From Pseudideonella sakaiensis (GTDB lineage: Bacteria; Pseudomonadota; Gammaproteobacteria; Burkholderiales; Burkholderiaceae_C): a DNA stretch of 64,000 bases. The position numbers and the translations under genes were made by a program. The stretch lies in the NCBI RefSeq assembly GCF_001293525.1, contig NZ_BBYR01000059.1, positions 1 through 64,000 of the forward strand, in the 5' to 3' direction. The notes beneath the pieces are model-generated. The model had not been told where the DNA came from. It did no database searches and saw only the letters and a list, made by a program, of their open reading frames with translations. Within the stretch, counting starts at the first letter, position 1; every line of letters begins with the position of its first letter. Below are positions 56,506 to 64,000 of this stretch, piece by piece.

Positions 56506-56640
56506 ATGAAACGCACCTACCAAGCCTCCAAGACCCGCCGCGCCCGCACCCACGGCTTCCTCGTGCGCATGAAGACGCGCGGCGGCCGTGCCGTGATCGC
56601 CGCACGCCGCGCCAAGGGCCGCAAGCGCCTGGCCGTCTGA
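56506..56640 (+). CDS. rpmH: 50S ribosomal protein L34
   Basis: 44 residues, [20 protein letters not shown] then [24 protein letters not shown], standard for L34 except for the betaproteobacterial [17 protein letters not shown] spelling. Arg/Lys-rich and binds 23S rRNA. First gene of the rpmH-rnpA-yidD-yidC-mnmE row, divergent from dnaA. Confidence 0.98.
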   Translation: MKRTYQASKTRRARTHGFLVRMKTRGGRAVIAARRAKGRKRLAV

Positions 56641-56711
56641 GCGGGCCCGGGCCCGTCGCGGCAGGCTCCGTCCGCCCCGCCACCGCCCCCGACAGCGCCG
56701 TCGACACCACC

Positions 56712-57251
56712 GTGTGGGGCCGCATCGTCCGGCCGGGTGATTTCCAGCGCGTCCTCGGCAAACCGCCGGCGGCGCGCAGTGCGCATTTCGCGGTCCACTT
56801 CCTGGGCCAGGGGCCGTTGCGCCCCGCGCGGCCGGCGCCCAAGCCAGCGTCCGAAAAGTTATCCACACCGGATGAACAAACTTGTTCACAGGGTGTGGAT
56901 GACCGGGCCGATGCCGCATCCGTCGCCGTGTCAGTGCCCACTCCGGCGGCAGCGCCCGTGGCTGCGCCGCCGCCCACCGGCGGCTGGCTCGGCATGGTGG
57001 TGCCGAAGCGGCACGCGAAGCGCAGCGTCACGCGCAACCTCGTGAAGCGGCAGATCCGCGCGGTGTTCGACGACGTCGGCCTGGCCGGTGAGCGCGCCGC
57101 GGGCCTGCGGCCCGGCCTCTGGGTCGTGCGCCTGCGCGCGCCGATCGACCGCAGCCGCTTCCCGAGTGCCGCGTCCGACGCGCTGCGCCGCGCGATGCGC
57201 GACGAACTCGCGGGCATGCTGCGCCAGGCGGCGCGCCGCCGCGAGGCCTGA
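56712..57251 (+). CDS. rnpA: RNase P protein component with an extra segment
   Basis: 179 residues if begun at the GTG 71 bases after rpmH; about 50-60 more than usual. The fold is split: N-terminal GRIVRPGDFQRVLG and SAHFAVHF, then about residues 36-95 of Pro/Ala-rich insert, then GWLGMVVPKRHAKRSVTRNLVKRQIRAVF (the RNR signature), and the ending WVVRLRAPIDRSRF. It helps RNase P RNA cut tRNA leaders. The start lacks a ribosome site; translation may be coupled to rpmH. The insert DNA carries DnaA boxes (listed separately). Confidence 0.9.
   Translation: MWGRIVRPGDFQRVLGKPPAARSAHFAVHFLGQGPLRPARPAPKPASEKLSTPDEQTCSQGVDDRADAASVAVSVPTPAAAPVAAPPPTGGWLGMVVPKRHAKRSVTRNLVKRQIRAVFDDVGLAGERAAGLRPGLWVVRLRAPIDRSRFPSAASDALRRAMRDELAGMLRQAARRREA
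56858..56903. repeat. Symmetric inverted repeat with DnaA boxes inside rnpA
   Basis: Outer arms ATCCACACC (56861-56869) and GGTGTGGAT (56892-56900) and inner arms GAACAA (56874-56879) and TTGTTC (56882-56887) are perfectly symmetric about 56880/56881. The left outer arm with its flank is the consensus DnaA box TTATCCACA (56859-56867); the right is TCATCCACA reversed (56894-56902). It encodes part of the rnpA insert. Candidate part of the origin. Confidence 0.8.
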
Positions 57252-57254
57252 GCC

Positions 57255-57590
57255 ATGCCGCCGCGCCTGCACCGCATCGGGTCCGCGCTGTGGCGCCTGC
57301 CGCGCCGCGCGCTGGTGCTGCTGCTGCGCGGCTACCGGCTGCTGCTGAGCCCCTGGCTCGGCGCGAGCTGCCGCTTCCATCCCACCTGCTCCGCGTACGC
57401 GATCGAGGCGCTCGAGCGCCACGGCGCGCTGGCGGGCTCCCTGCTGACCACCGGCCGGCTGCTGCGCTGCCACCCCTGGTGCACCCCCGGCGACGACCCC
57501 GTGCCCGCGCGGCCCTGGCGTCCGTTCACCGGGCTGCTGCCGGGATCGTCCGCGCCGACCCCGTCGAACCTGAAGAAGCCTTCGCCATGA
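57255..57590 (+). CDS. yidD: Membrane protein insertion efficiency factor YidD
   Basis: 111 residues. Amphipathic N-terminus then RALVLLLRGYRLLLSPWLGASCRFHPTCSAYAIEAL with the conserved Cys residues, and GRLLRCHPWCTPGDDPVP. Helps YidC insert proteins. The stop overlaps the yidC start by four bases; 3 bp after rnpA. Confidence 0.94.
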   Translation: MPPRLHRIGSALWRLPRRALVLLLRGYRLLLSPWLGASCRFHPTCSAYAIEALERHGALAGSLLTTGRLLRCHPWCTPGDDPVPARPWRPFTGLLPGSSAPTPSNLKKPSP

Positions 57591-59335
57591 CCGACATCCG
57601 TCGCACCCTGCTGTGGGTGGTGTTTTCGATGTCCCTGCTGCTGATCTGGGACGCGTGGAACAAGCACAACGGCCAGCCCGGGCTGTTCGGCCCGTCGACC
57701 TCGGCGCCGCGCGCCGCGGCGCCGGCCTCGCAGCCGGGCGGCACGCCCCCGGCCCCGGCCGTGTCCGCGCTGCCCACGCCGGCCGCGGTGCCCGGCACGC
57801 CCGCCGTTGCGGGCACGCCGCCGGCCGCCGCGCCCGCCGCGGTCGCGTCGGAGCAGGTCACGCTGACCACCGACGTGGTCAAGGCCACCTTCGACAGCCG
57901 CGGCGGCAGCCTGGTGCGGCTGGAGCTGCTGAAGCAGGTGGACCAGAACGACCGCACGCGCAACGTCGTGCTGTTCGACCAGTCCGCGCAGCGCCTGTAC
58001 ACCGCGCAGACCGGCCTGATCGCGGCCCCTGGCGGCGCGGCGCTGCCGAATCACCAGACGGCGATGACCGTGCTGCCGGGCGAGCGCAGCCTGCGCGACG
58101 GCAGCGACACGCTGGAGCTCAAGTTCGAGTCGCCCGCGGTGGGCGGCGCCAAGCTGGTGAAGACCTTCCGCTTCCAGCGCGGCAGCTACGTGGTCGCGGT
58201 GCACCACGACATCGTCAACACCGGCAGCGAGCCGATCCAGCCCCAGCTCTACCTGCAGCTGGTGCGCGACGGCAACCCGCCGGCCGGCGAGAGCAGCTTC
58301 TACTTCACCTTCACCGGCCCGGCGCTCTACACCGACGCGAACAAGTTCCACAAGGTGGACTTCAAGAGCATCGAGAAGCGCACCGCCGGCGAGGCCCCGG
58401 GCCACGACACCAAGGCCGACAACGGCTGGGTGGCGATGGTGCAGCACTACTTCGCGTCGGCCTGGCTGCTCGGCGCCAACAACGAAGACCGCCGCCCGCG
58501 CGAGTTCTTCACCCGCAAGGTCGACACCAACCAGTACGCGATCGGCATGATCGTGCCGCTGGGCACGCTGGCGCCTGGCGCCACGCAGGCGGTGGACGCG
58601 CGCCTGTTCGCCGGCCCGCAGGAGGAGAACAAGCTCAGCGCGCTGGCGCCCGGGCTCGAGCTGGTGAAGGACTATGGCTGGTTCACGATCCTGGCCAAGC
58701 CCATCTTCTGGCTGCTGACGCAACTGCACGCGCTGATCGGCAACTGGGGCTGGTCCATCGTCGCGCTGGTGGTGCTGCTGAAGATCGCCTTCTACTGGCT
58801 CAACGCCAGTGCCTACCGCTCGATGGCGAAGATGAAGGCCATCAACCCGCGCATCATGGAGATGCGCGAGCGCCTGAAGGACAAGCCGCAGCAGATGCAG
58901 CAGGAGATGATGCGCATCTACCGCGAGGAGAAGGTGAACCCGATCGGTGGCTGCCTGCCGATCGTGGCGCAGATGCCCTTCTTCATCGCGCTGTACTGGG
59001 TGCTGCTGTCCAGCGTGGAGATGCGCAATGCCGGCTGGCTCTACATTGCCGACCTGGCCCAGCCCGACAACCTGTTCGGCACCATCCCGTGGATCAACCT
59101 GCCGCTCGGCCCGCTGCCGCTGCTGATGACGGCGTCCAGCCTGCTGCAGACCTGGCTCAACCCGACCCCGCCGGACCCGGTGCAGGCCCGCATGATGTGG
59201 ATCATGCCGCTGGTGTTCTCGGTGATGTTCTTCTACTTCCCGGCCGGCCTGGTCGTGTACTGGCTGACGAACAACATCCTGTCGATCGCCCAGCAGTACC
59301 TGATCAACAAGCAGCTGGGCGTGATCGGCAAGTGA
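57587..59335 (+). CDS. yidC: Membrane protein insertase YidC
   Basis: 582 residues. N-terminal membrane helix RRTLLWVVFSMSLLLIWDAW, a Pro/Ala-rich linker (about 30-85), the large periplasmic P1 domain of gram-negative YidC (about 90-350), then the conserved insertase core with helices WGWSIVALVVLLKIAFYWLN, the NPIGGCLPIVAQMPFFIALYWVL groove motif and SVMFFYFPAGLVVYWLTNNILSI. Inserts proteins alone or with Sec. Ends VIGK. Confidence 0.97.
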   Translation: MTDIRRTLLWVVFSMSLLLIWDAWNKHNGQPGLFGPSTSAPRAAAPASQPGGTPPAPAVSALPTPAAVPGTPAVAGTPPAAAPAAVASEQVTLTTDVVKATFDSRGGSLVRLELLKQVDQNDRTRNVVLFDQSAQRLYTAQTGLIAAPGGAALPNHQTAMTVLPGERSLRDGSDTLELKFESPAVGGAKLVKTFRFQRGSYVVAVHHDIVNTGSEPIQPQLYLQLVRDGNPPAGESSFYFTFTGPALYTDANKFHKVDFKSIEKRTAGEAPGHDTKADNGWVAMVQHYFASAWLLGANNEDRRPREFFTRKVDTNQYAIGMIVPLGTLAPGATQAVDARLFAGPQEENKLSALAPGLELVKDYGWFTILAKPIFWLLTQLHALIGNWGWSIVALVVLLKIAFYWLNASAYRSMAKMKAINPRIMEMRERLKDKPQQMQQEMMRIYREEKVNPIGGCLPIVAQMPFFIALYWVLLSSVEMRNAGWLYIADLAQPDNLFGTIPWINLPLGPLPLLMTASSLLQTWLNPTPPDPVQARMMWIMPLVFSVMFFYFPAGLVVYWLTNNILSIAQQYLINKQLGVIGK

Positions 59336-59415
59336 GCGGCTCGTGAGCGCCCCCAGGGCCGGGCGTTGCTCGTCCCGCCCCCCGCGCGTCGACGCGACCA
59401 GCGAGGCCTGACCCG

Positions 59416-60837
59416 GTGCTCGGCCGCCACCACGAACCCATCGTCGCGGTGGCGACCGCGGCCGGCCGCGGCGCGGTCGGCATCGTCCGCGCGTCGGGGC
59501 GGGACCTCGGCGTGCTGGTGCAGGCGCTGTGCGGCCGCCCGCTGCTGCCGCGCCACGCCACCTACCTGCCCTTCCTCGGCGCCGATGGCCAGCCGCTGGA
59601 CCAGGGCCTCGCGCTGCACTTCCCGGCGCCGCACAGCGCCACCGGCGAAGAGGTGCTGGAGCTGCAGGCGCACGGCGGCCCGGTGCTGCTGCAGCTGCTG
59701 CTCGCGCGCTGCCTCGAGGCCGGCCGGCCGATCGGGCTGCGGCTGGCCGAGCCGGGCGAGTTCACGCAGCGCGCATTCCTGAACGACAAGCTCGACCTGG
59801 CCCAGGCCGAGGCCGTGGCCGACCTGATCGACGCCAGCACCGAGGCCGCCGCGCGCTCGGCAGGCCGTGCGCTGGCCGGCGCCTTCTCCGGCGAGGTGAA
59901 CGCGCTGCGCGACGAGCTGGTGGCGCTGCGCCTGCTGGTGGAGGCCACGCTCGACTTCCCCGAGGAGGAGATCGACTTCCTGCAGCAGGCCGATGCGCGC
60001 GGCCGGCTCGAGCGCGTCGCGGCCACGCTGGACGCGGTGCTCGCGCGCACCCGCCAGGGCGCACTGCTGCGCGAGGGCATGCAGGTGGTGCTCGCGGGGC
60101 AGCCGAACGTGGGCAAGAGCTCGCTGCTGAACGCGCTCGCCGGCGCCGAGCTGGCCATCGTCACGCCGATCGCCGGCACCACGCGCGACCGCGTGCGCGA
60201 GACGATCCAGATCGACGGCGTGCCGGTGCACGTGACCGACACCGCCGGGCTGCGCGCGGACGGCGAGGCGGCCGACGAGGTGGAGCGCATCGGCATCGGC
60301 CGCAGCTGGTCGGCGATCGAGGCGGCCGATGCGGTGGTGTTCCTGCGCGACCTGGCGCGCGCCGGCGAGCCCGCGCACGATGCCGCCGACGACCGCATCG
60401 CCGAGCGCCTGGCCGCCCACCCGGCGGCCGCCGGCCGGCTGCTGTGCGTCTGGAACAAGGCCGATGCCGTGCCGCCCGGCACGCCGCTGCCGCCGCTGCC
60501 GGCTGCGCTGCAGGCGCTCGAGCCGCCGGTGCTGCGCCTGTCCGCCGCCACCGGCGAGGGCCTCGAGGCCCTGCGCCGCGCGCTGCTGCGCCAGGTCGGC
60601 TGGGACAGCCTGCCCGAGGGGCTGACGATCGCCCGCAGCCGCCACGTCGAAGCGCTGCACCGCACCCGCGGGCACCTGCAGCAGGCGCGCGCCCTCGCCG
60701 CCCGCGACGACGCCGCGCTCGACCTGCTCGCCGAGGAACTGCGCCTCGCGCAGGACGCCCTCGGCGCGATCACCGGCGCCTTCAGCGCCGACGACCTGCT
60801 CGGCGAGATCTTCGGGCGCTTCTGCATCGGGAAGTAG
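59416..60837 (+). CDS. mnmE: tRNA modification GTPase MnmE
   Basis: 473 residues from a GTG. N-terminal folate-binding domain ([65 protein letters not shown]), G domain with [29 protein letters not shown] and NKAD, and C-terminal FCIGK whose Cys is essential. With MnmG it modifies the wobble uridine of several tRNAs. 80 bp after yidC. Confidence 0.97.
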   Translation: MLGRHHEPIVAVATAAGRGAVGIVRASGRDLGVLVQALCGRPLLPRHATYLPFLGADGQPLDQGLALHFPAPHSATGEEVLELQAHGGPVLLQLLLARCLEAGRPIGLRLAEPGEFTQRAFLNDKLDLAQAEAVADLIDASTEAAARSAGRALAGAFSGEVNALRDELVALRLLVEATLDFPEEEIDFLQQADARGRLERVAATLDAVLARTRQGALLREGMQVVLAGQPNVGKSSLLNALAGAELAIVTPIAGTTRDRVRETIQIDGVPVHVTDTAGLRADGEAADEVERIGIGRSWSAIEAADAVVFLRDLARAGEPAHDAADDRIAERLAAHPAAAGRLLCVWNKADAVPPGTPLPPLPAALQALEPPVLRLSAATGEGLEALRRALLRQVGWDSLPEGLTIARSRHVEALHRTRGHLQQARALAARDDAALDLLAEELRLAQDALGAITGAFSADDLLGEIFGRFCIGK

Positions 60838-60957
60838 AGTCGCTTCCAGGAAGGTGGGCGCAGCCCAGCGCCTGCAGCAGCTCCAGGGCGAGCTGCTTCG
60901 CCAGCGAAAGCTCGGCGCCACTGACGGACGGTTCCTTCGCCTTCACCACGGGTGCCA
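60782..60957 (-). CDS. Small ORF facing mnmE, doubtful
   Basis: About 58 residues, [32 protein letters not shown] then Arg/Ser-rich tail that runs antisense to the mnmE end. The first 35 residues lie in the gap and have good codon bias; the tail looks like antisense shadow. A GGGGG lies upstream of the start. It could be a truncated gene whose original 3' end was replaced. Low certainty. Confidence 0.25.
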
Positions 60958-60991
60958 TGCCCAATCCCCCTGCTCCCCGACATTTCGTTGA

Positions 60992-61031
60992 ATTCGCTCG
61001 ATTCGTTCGTTTCGAATAAGTGCTAGATTCG
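60992..61031. promoter_or_regulatory. ATTCG repeat array before the antitoxin
   Basis: ATTCG occurs at 60992, 61001 and 61027, with the inverse CGAAT at 61013, so 61001-61017 is an inverted repeat. A TAGATT at 61024 could be the -10. The array lies 26 bases before the antitoxin start and resembles the TTCG-rich leader of the paralogue at 1821. Autoregulation is expected. Confidence 0.5.
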
Positions 61032-61056
61032 ACGCCACATCGAAGGAGACCCCGCC

Positions 61057-61530
61057 ATGGCCGCGCAGAACCGCCGCCCACCCCGGCTGCCCACCGACGA
61101 CGAAATCACCCAGGCCCGCGAGGCCAGCCGCCAACTGGCCCGCCTGCTGCCGTCCGGCGGCGACGATGCGGCCACTCCGGTGCCTGCGCTGCGCCTGGTG
61201 ACCGACGATAACCAGCACGAGATGATCGCCATACCGCCCGGCGCGCTGCGCCTGCTGGTAGACATGCTCACGCAACTGGGGCAGGGCCGCGCCGTGACGC
61301 TGCTGCCGCAGAACGCCGAACTCACCACGCAGGAAGTGGCCGACTACCTGAACGTGTCGCGCCCCTACGTGGTGAAGCTGATCGAGGACGAGAAGCTGCC
61401 CGCCCGCAAGGTGGGCACGCGCCGCCGCGTGGCCTTCGAGCACCTGCTGCGCTACGACGAGCAGCAGCGCGTGCAAAGCCGTGCTGCGCTGGATGAGCTG
61501 GCCCGCATCGACCAGGAACTGGGGCTCTGA
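61057..61530 (+). CDS. Excisionase-type HTH antitoxin of the intact PIN pair
   Basis: 157 residues, paralogue of the gene at 1354. N-terminal part IPPGALRLLVDMLTQLGQGRAV; C-terminal HTH LTTQEVADYLNVSRPYVVKLIEDEKLPARKVGTRRRV (about 90-130). GGAG seven bases upstream of the ATG. It should bind and block the PIN nuclease encoded 84 bp downstream and repress the operon. Independent toxin and antitoxin starts, no overlap, unlike the copy at 1354. Confidence 0.85.
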   Translation: MAAQNRRPPRLPTDDEITQAREASRQLARLLPSGGDDAATPVPALRLVTDDNQHEMIAIPPGALRLLVDMLTQLGQGRAVTLLPQNAELTTQEVADYLNVSRPYVVKLIEDEKLPARKVGTRRRVAFEHLLRYDEQQRVQSRAALDELARIDQELGL

Positions 61531-61614
61531 GCCCGGGCCGGCGCTGCGCCGCGCATGCGCCCGCCGGGCCGCCCCAAGGGCGAATACCGGAGTGCGCAGC
61601 ACGAAGGTAGTCCA

Positions 61615-62184
61615 GTGAGCCACTTCACCGCGCTGCTGGATGCCAACGTCCTGCACAGCCAGCCCATCACCAGCCTGCTGCTGGAACTCGCCGAGGCGCG
61701 GTTGTACCGGCCGGCCTGGAGCGAAGACATCCACGCCGAGTGGCGCCGTTCGGTGCTGCGCGTGCGGCCCGACGTGGACCCGGCCGCTCTGGACCGCCGC
61801 CGCGCCGCAATGGATGCCGCTCTGCCCGATGCCTGCATCACCGGTCACGCACCGCTGATCCCCGGCCTGACGCTGCCCGACCCCGACGACCGCCATGTCC
61901 TGGCCGCCGCCATCCGTGCCAAGGCCCAGGCGATCGTCACCTTCAACGAGACCGACTTCCCGGCCGCCACGCTGGCCGGCTTCGACATCGTGGCGCAGCA
62001 CCCTGACGTGTTCCTGCGCCATCTGGTGGACCTGAACCCGGCCATCGTGCGAGCGCGGGTGACGCAGATGCTGCAGCGCTGGCGCCAGCCGCCCAACACG
62101 CCCGAGGCCTTCATCGGCGCGCTGGAGCGCACCGGCCTGCCCGAAGCGGCCGCGGCGCTGAGAGAGCTGTTCGAGGCGGGGTGA
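61615..62184 (+). CDS. PIN-domain toxin ribonuclease
   Basis: 189 residues from the GTG after GAAGG. PIN acidic residues: Asp in FTALLDANVLHS, Glu region in YRPAWSEDIHAEWRRS, Asp-Asp in LPDPDDRHVLAAAI, then FNETDFP. A C-terminal extension of about 60 residues (LDLNPAIVRARVTQMLQRW to FEAG) is typical of this group of long PIN toxins. It probably cleaves RNA and is held in check by the preceding antitoxin. Intact counterpart of the fragment at 1241. Confidence 0.85.
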   Translation: MSHFTALLDANVLHSQPITSLLLELAEARLYRPAWSEDIHAEWRRSVLRVRPDVDPAALDRRRAAMDAALPDACITGHAPLIPGLTLPDPDDRHVLAAAIRAKAQAIVTFNETDFPAATLAGFDIVAQHPDVFLRHLVDLNPAIVRARVTQMLQRWRQPPNTPEAFIGALERTGLPEAAAALRELFEAG

Positions 62185-62577
62185 AGGCATCGGCCGGCGG
62201 CCTTCAGGACGTCGCCAGAGATGAGCGGGGGAGGAGGTCGCGGGAGGCGACGAGCCGCTTGTTCGCCTCGCTCAACTGGGCGACCAGCTCCAGCATCGGC
62301 TACGCAAGAGCATCGAAGCCGTCGAGGAGCTGCTTCGAAGGGCGCGCGTGTCGACCGCTCGCAGAGCTTCTGCCCAAGACCTTTGCGGCCTCGGCAGGCC
62401 CGCGGCGCTGCGGGCCCATGTCACGCCCGCCAGGCCCTCGAGCTCTGCGGCGCTTCGCCTCGCGAAGCCCCACGACGGAACCCGCGGGCCGCTTCGGCGA
62501 TCATCCGCACTCCCTGCGCCGAAGCCGCCGCATCCTGCGCGTGCCGGCGCCGCCCGACGAACCCTCCAGGAGCCCGG
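62185..62577. other. 393-bp gap after the PIN gene
   Basis: No credible complete gene. A minus-strand stretch near 62214-62303 reads MLELVAQLSEANKRLVASRD before a stop, resembling the coiled-coil start of IS66-type transposases, so it may be a transposon scar. The rest is G+C-rich and without repeats. The region also holds the promoter of the gene at 62578. Confidence 0.4.
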
Positions 62578-63552
62578 ATGACTTCTCGCCGCCGATTCCT
62601 CGCCGCCGGTGCGGCCAGCCTCGCCAGCCTCTCGACCGCCGGCTGGAACGGGGCCTTCGCGCAGGCCGCGCCGGACCTGGGCGCGCCCACGCTGCCGGAG
62701 AACGGCGTGCGCCGCATCCCGCTCGGCGACGCGGAGCTGCTGGCCATCAACGACGGCGCGGCGCGCCGGCCGTTGACCGAGGGCTTCGTGCGCAATGCCG
62801 CGCTGGCCGACGTGAAGTCGGCGCTGGCCGCCGGCGGGCTGAGCCAGGACTACCTCGAGATCAGCTTCACCGCCTTCGTCGTGATCACGCCGCGGCACCG
62901 CATCCTGATGGACACCGGCAACGGCGAGTTCGGCGGCCCGACCTCGGGCCGGCTGCTGGCCAACCTGGCGCAGGCCGGCATCGCGCCGGAGAGCATCGAC
63001 ACGGTGCTGATCAGCCACTTCCACGGCGACCACATCAACGGCCTGCGCCGCCGCGACGGCGGCTGGGTGTTCCCGAAGGCCCAGGTGATGGTGCCGGCGG
63101 CCGAGTGGGGCTTCTGGATGGACGACGCGCGCATGGCCGCGGCGCCCGACGCGATGAAGGGCGCCTTCCAGAACGTGCGCCGCGTGTTCGGGCCGGTGGC
63201 CGACAAGCTGCGCCGCTTCGAGCCCGGCAGCGAGCTGGTGTCGGGCGTGAAGGCGCTGCCGGCGCCGGGCCACACGCCCGGGCACACGCTGTTCGAGGTG
63301 ACCGGCCGCGAGCGCCGCTTCGTCTACCTGGCCGACCTGTCGAACATCCCGGCGCTGTTCGTGCGCCAGCCGGAGTGGTCGGTGCAGTTCGACATGGACG
63401 CCGAGCTGGCGCGCCAGACGCGCCGGCGCGTGCTGGAGGAGGTGGCCGAGAGCAAGGCGCTGGTCGGCGGCTACCACTTCCCCTTCCCCGCGGTGGGCAG
63501 CATCGTGAAGGACGGCGCCGGCTTCGACTTCGATCCCTTCCGCGTGACCTGA
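62578..63552 (+). CDS. Exported metallo-beta-lactamase-fold hydrolase
   Basis: 324 residues. Twin-arginine signal TSRRRFLAAGAASLASLS. Zinc motif HFHGDH (about 145) with preceding SIDTVLISHFHGDHINGL, HTPGHT (about 235, second His), ADLSNIP (Asp) and HFPFP (last His), the full set of a two-metal site. MBL-fold enzymes of this kind are lactonases, phosphodiesterases or sulfatases; substrate not clear. ATG at 62578 precedes the twin Arg. Confidence 0.88.
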   Translation: MTSRRRFLAAGAASLASLSTAGWNGAFAQAAPDLGAPTLPENGVRRIPLGDAELLAINDGAARRPLTEGFVRNAALADVKSALAAGGLSQDYLEISFTAFVVITPRHRILMDTGNGEFGGPTSGRLLANLAQAGIAPESIDTVLISHFHGDHINGLRRRDGGWVFPKAQVMVPAAEWGFWMDDARMAAAPDAMKGAFQNVRRVFGPVADKLRRFEPGSELVSGVKALPAPGHTPGHTLFEVTGRERRFVYLADLSNIPALFVRQPEWSVQFDMDAELARQTRRRVLEEVAESKALVGGYHFPFPAVGSIVKDGAGFDFDPFRVT

Positions 63553-63712
63553 CGCCGGAAGCGGCCGGGGGCGGGCACCGCCCGCCCGGCCGGCAGAGGC
63601 GCCGCGCCGGCCGGGCGCGCGTCCTGTCGAGCCGGGGCCGTCTGCTTCGTCGTGCACGAGGCGCTGCCCGCAGGGCGGCCGGCGGGCCGGGCGACCGGCG
63701 ACGGAGGACGGC

Positions 63713-64000
63713 ATGGGGTCGTGGCGGGCGCGCCTGCGGGCGCACGAGGGCTGGGTCATCGTGGCGGCGGGCGGCGCACTGGGTTGCGTCGCGATCGGCG
63801 CGCTCTTCTCGCTGCCGGTGCTGCTGCGGCCGATCGCACAGGACACCGGCTGGTCCGCGACCGGCGTCTCCGGCGCGATGACCGTGGCCTTCCTCGCGCT
63901 GGCGGCCGGCAGCCTGGGCTGGGGCCACCTGTCCGACCGGCTCGGGCCGCGCCCGGTGCTGCTGGCCGGCTCGGCGCTGCTGGCGCTCGGCCTTGCGCTG
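63713..64000 (+). CDS. MFS transporter, cut by window end
   Basis: First 96 residues only. GGAGG eight bases before the ATG. Helices GWVIVAAGGALGCVAIGALFSLPVLL and TGVSGAMTVAFLALAAGSLGWGHLSDRLGPRPVLLAGSALLALGLAL, with the MFS loop 2-3 motif GHLSDRLGPRPV. Reads like the anion:cation or monocarboxylate group with a long first loop. Direction and spacing (160 bp) suggest its own unit, not that of the MBL gene. Confidence 0.85.
   Translation, partial: MGSWRARLRAHEGWVIVAAGGALGCVAIGALFSLPVLLRPIAQDTGWSATGVSGAMTVAFLALAAGSLGWGHLSDRLGPRPVLLAGSALLALGLAL

Overview
This is a G+C-rich stretch of a betaproteobacterial chromosome that spans the replication-origin neighbourhood. The order gyrB-dnaN-dnaA (minus strand) facing rpmH-rnpA-yidD-yidC-mnmE (plus strand) is the classic origin core. 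Two Bug/TctC binding proteins, an H-NS-like KxRDxxGxxW protein and the general gene repertoire point to Burkholderiales, probably the Rubrivivax/Leptothrix/Ideonella side. The genus is an inference.

Layout. 1-4.3 kb is a toxin-antitoxin scrapyard: an IS3-family element has cut a PIN toxin downstream of its antitoxin, followed by a cupin/LysR divergent pair, a hicB with only the tail of hicA, and a lone Phd-like antitoxin. 4.4-13 kb holds a tannase/feruloyl-esterase-like lipoprotein with a divergent MarR, a large hybrid histidine kinase, a degenerate M28-like lipoprotein and a PCu(A)C copper protein. 13-18.8 kb holds a LysR, a Bug protein, and a tightly overlapping dctP-kinase-regulator operon with no transporter membrane genes. 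19-23 kb holds an unknown protein, a redoxin, a DUF305 protein and a TetR/short-chain reductase pair with two visible operators. 23-31.3 kb is a complete sugar or polyol catabolic operon (binding protein, two permeases, Zn-dehydrogenase, ATPase, PfkB kinase, class I aldolase) with a divergent LacI and two LacI-type operators. 31.4-35.4 kb holds an exported protein, an RtcB RNA ligase, a frameshifted SEC-C protein behind a small leader ORF, tRNA-Gly(GCC) preceded by an intrinsic terminator, and a regulator with its palindrome. 35.4-42.3 kb holds a sulfatase-Bug operon with divergent GntR, a large lipoprotein, a TGTCGA repeat cluster and two small genes.

42.5-50.8 kb is the most notable block: a five-gene, end-overlapping anti-phage operon hsdR-(DUF1016 nuclease)-hsdS-prrC-hsdM. 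The fourth gene is a PrrC anticodon nuclease with all three known catalytic residues, placed inside a type I restriction system as in the E. coli prr locus but with a different gene order. hsdR is broken by one extra A in an A6 tract. The block ends directly against gyrB.

51-60.8 kb is the origin core. Consensus DnaA boxes lie upstream of dnaA and, unusually, inside an extra segment of rnpA, where they form a 40-bp symmetric inverted repeat. 61-64 kb carries an intact antitoxin/PIN pair of the same family as the IS-broken one at the left end, an exported metallo-beta-lactamase-fold protein and the start of an MFS transporter.
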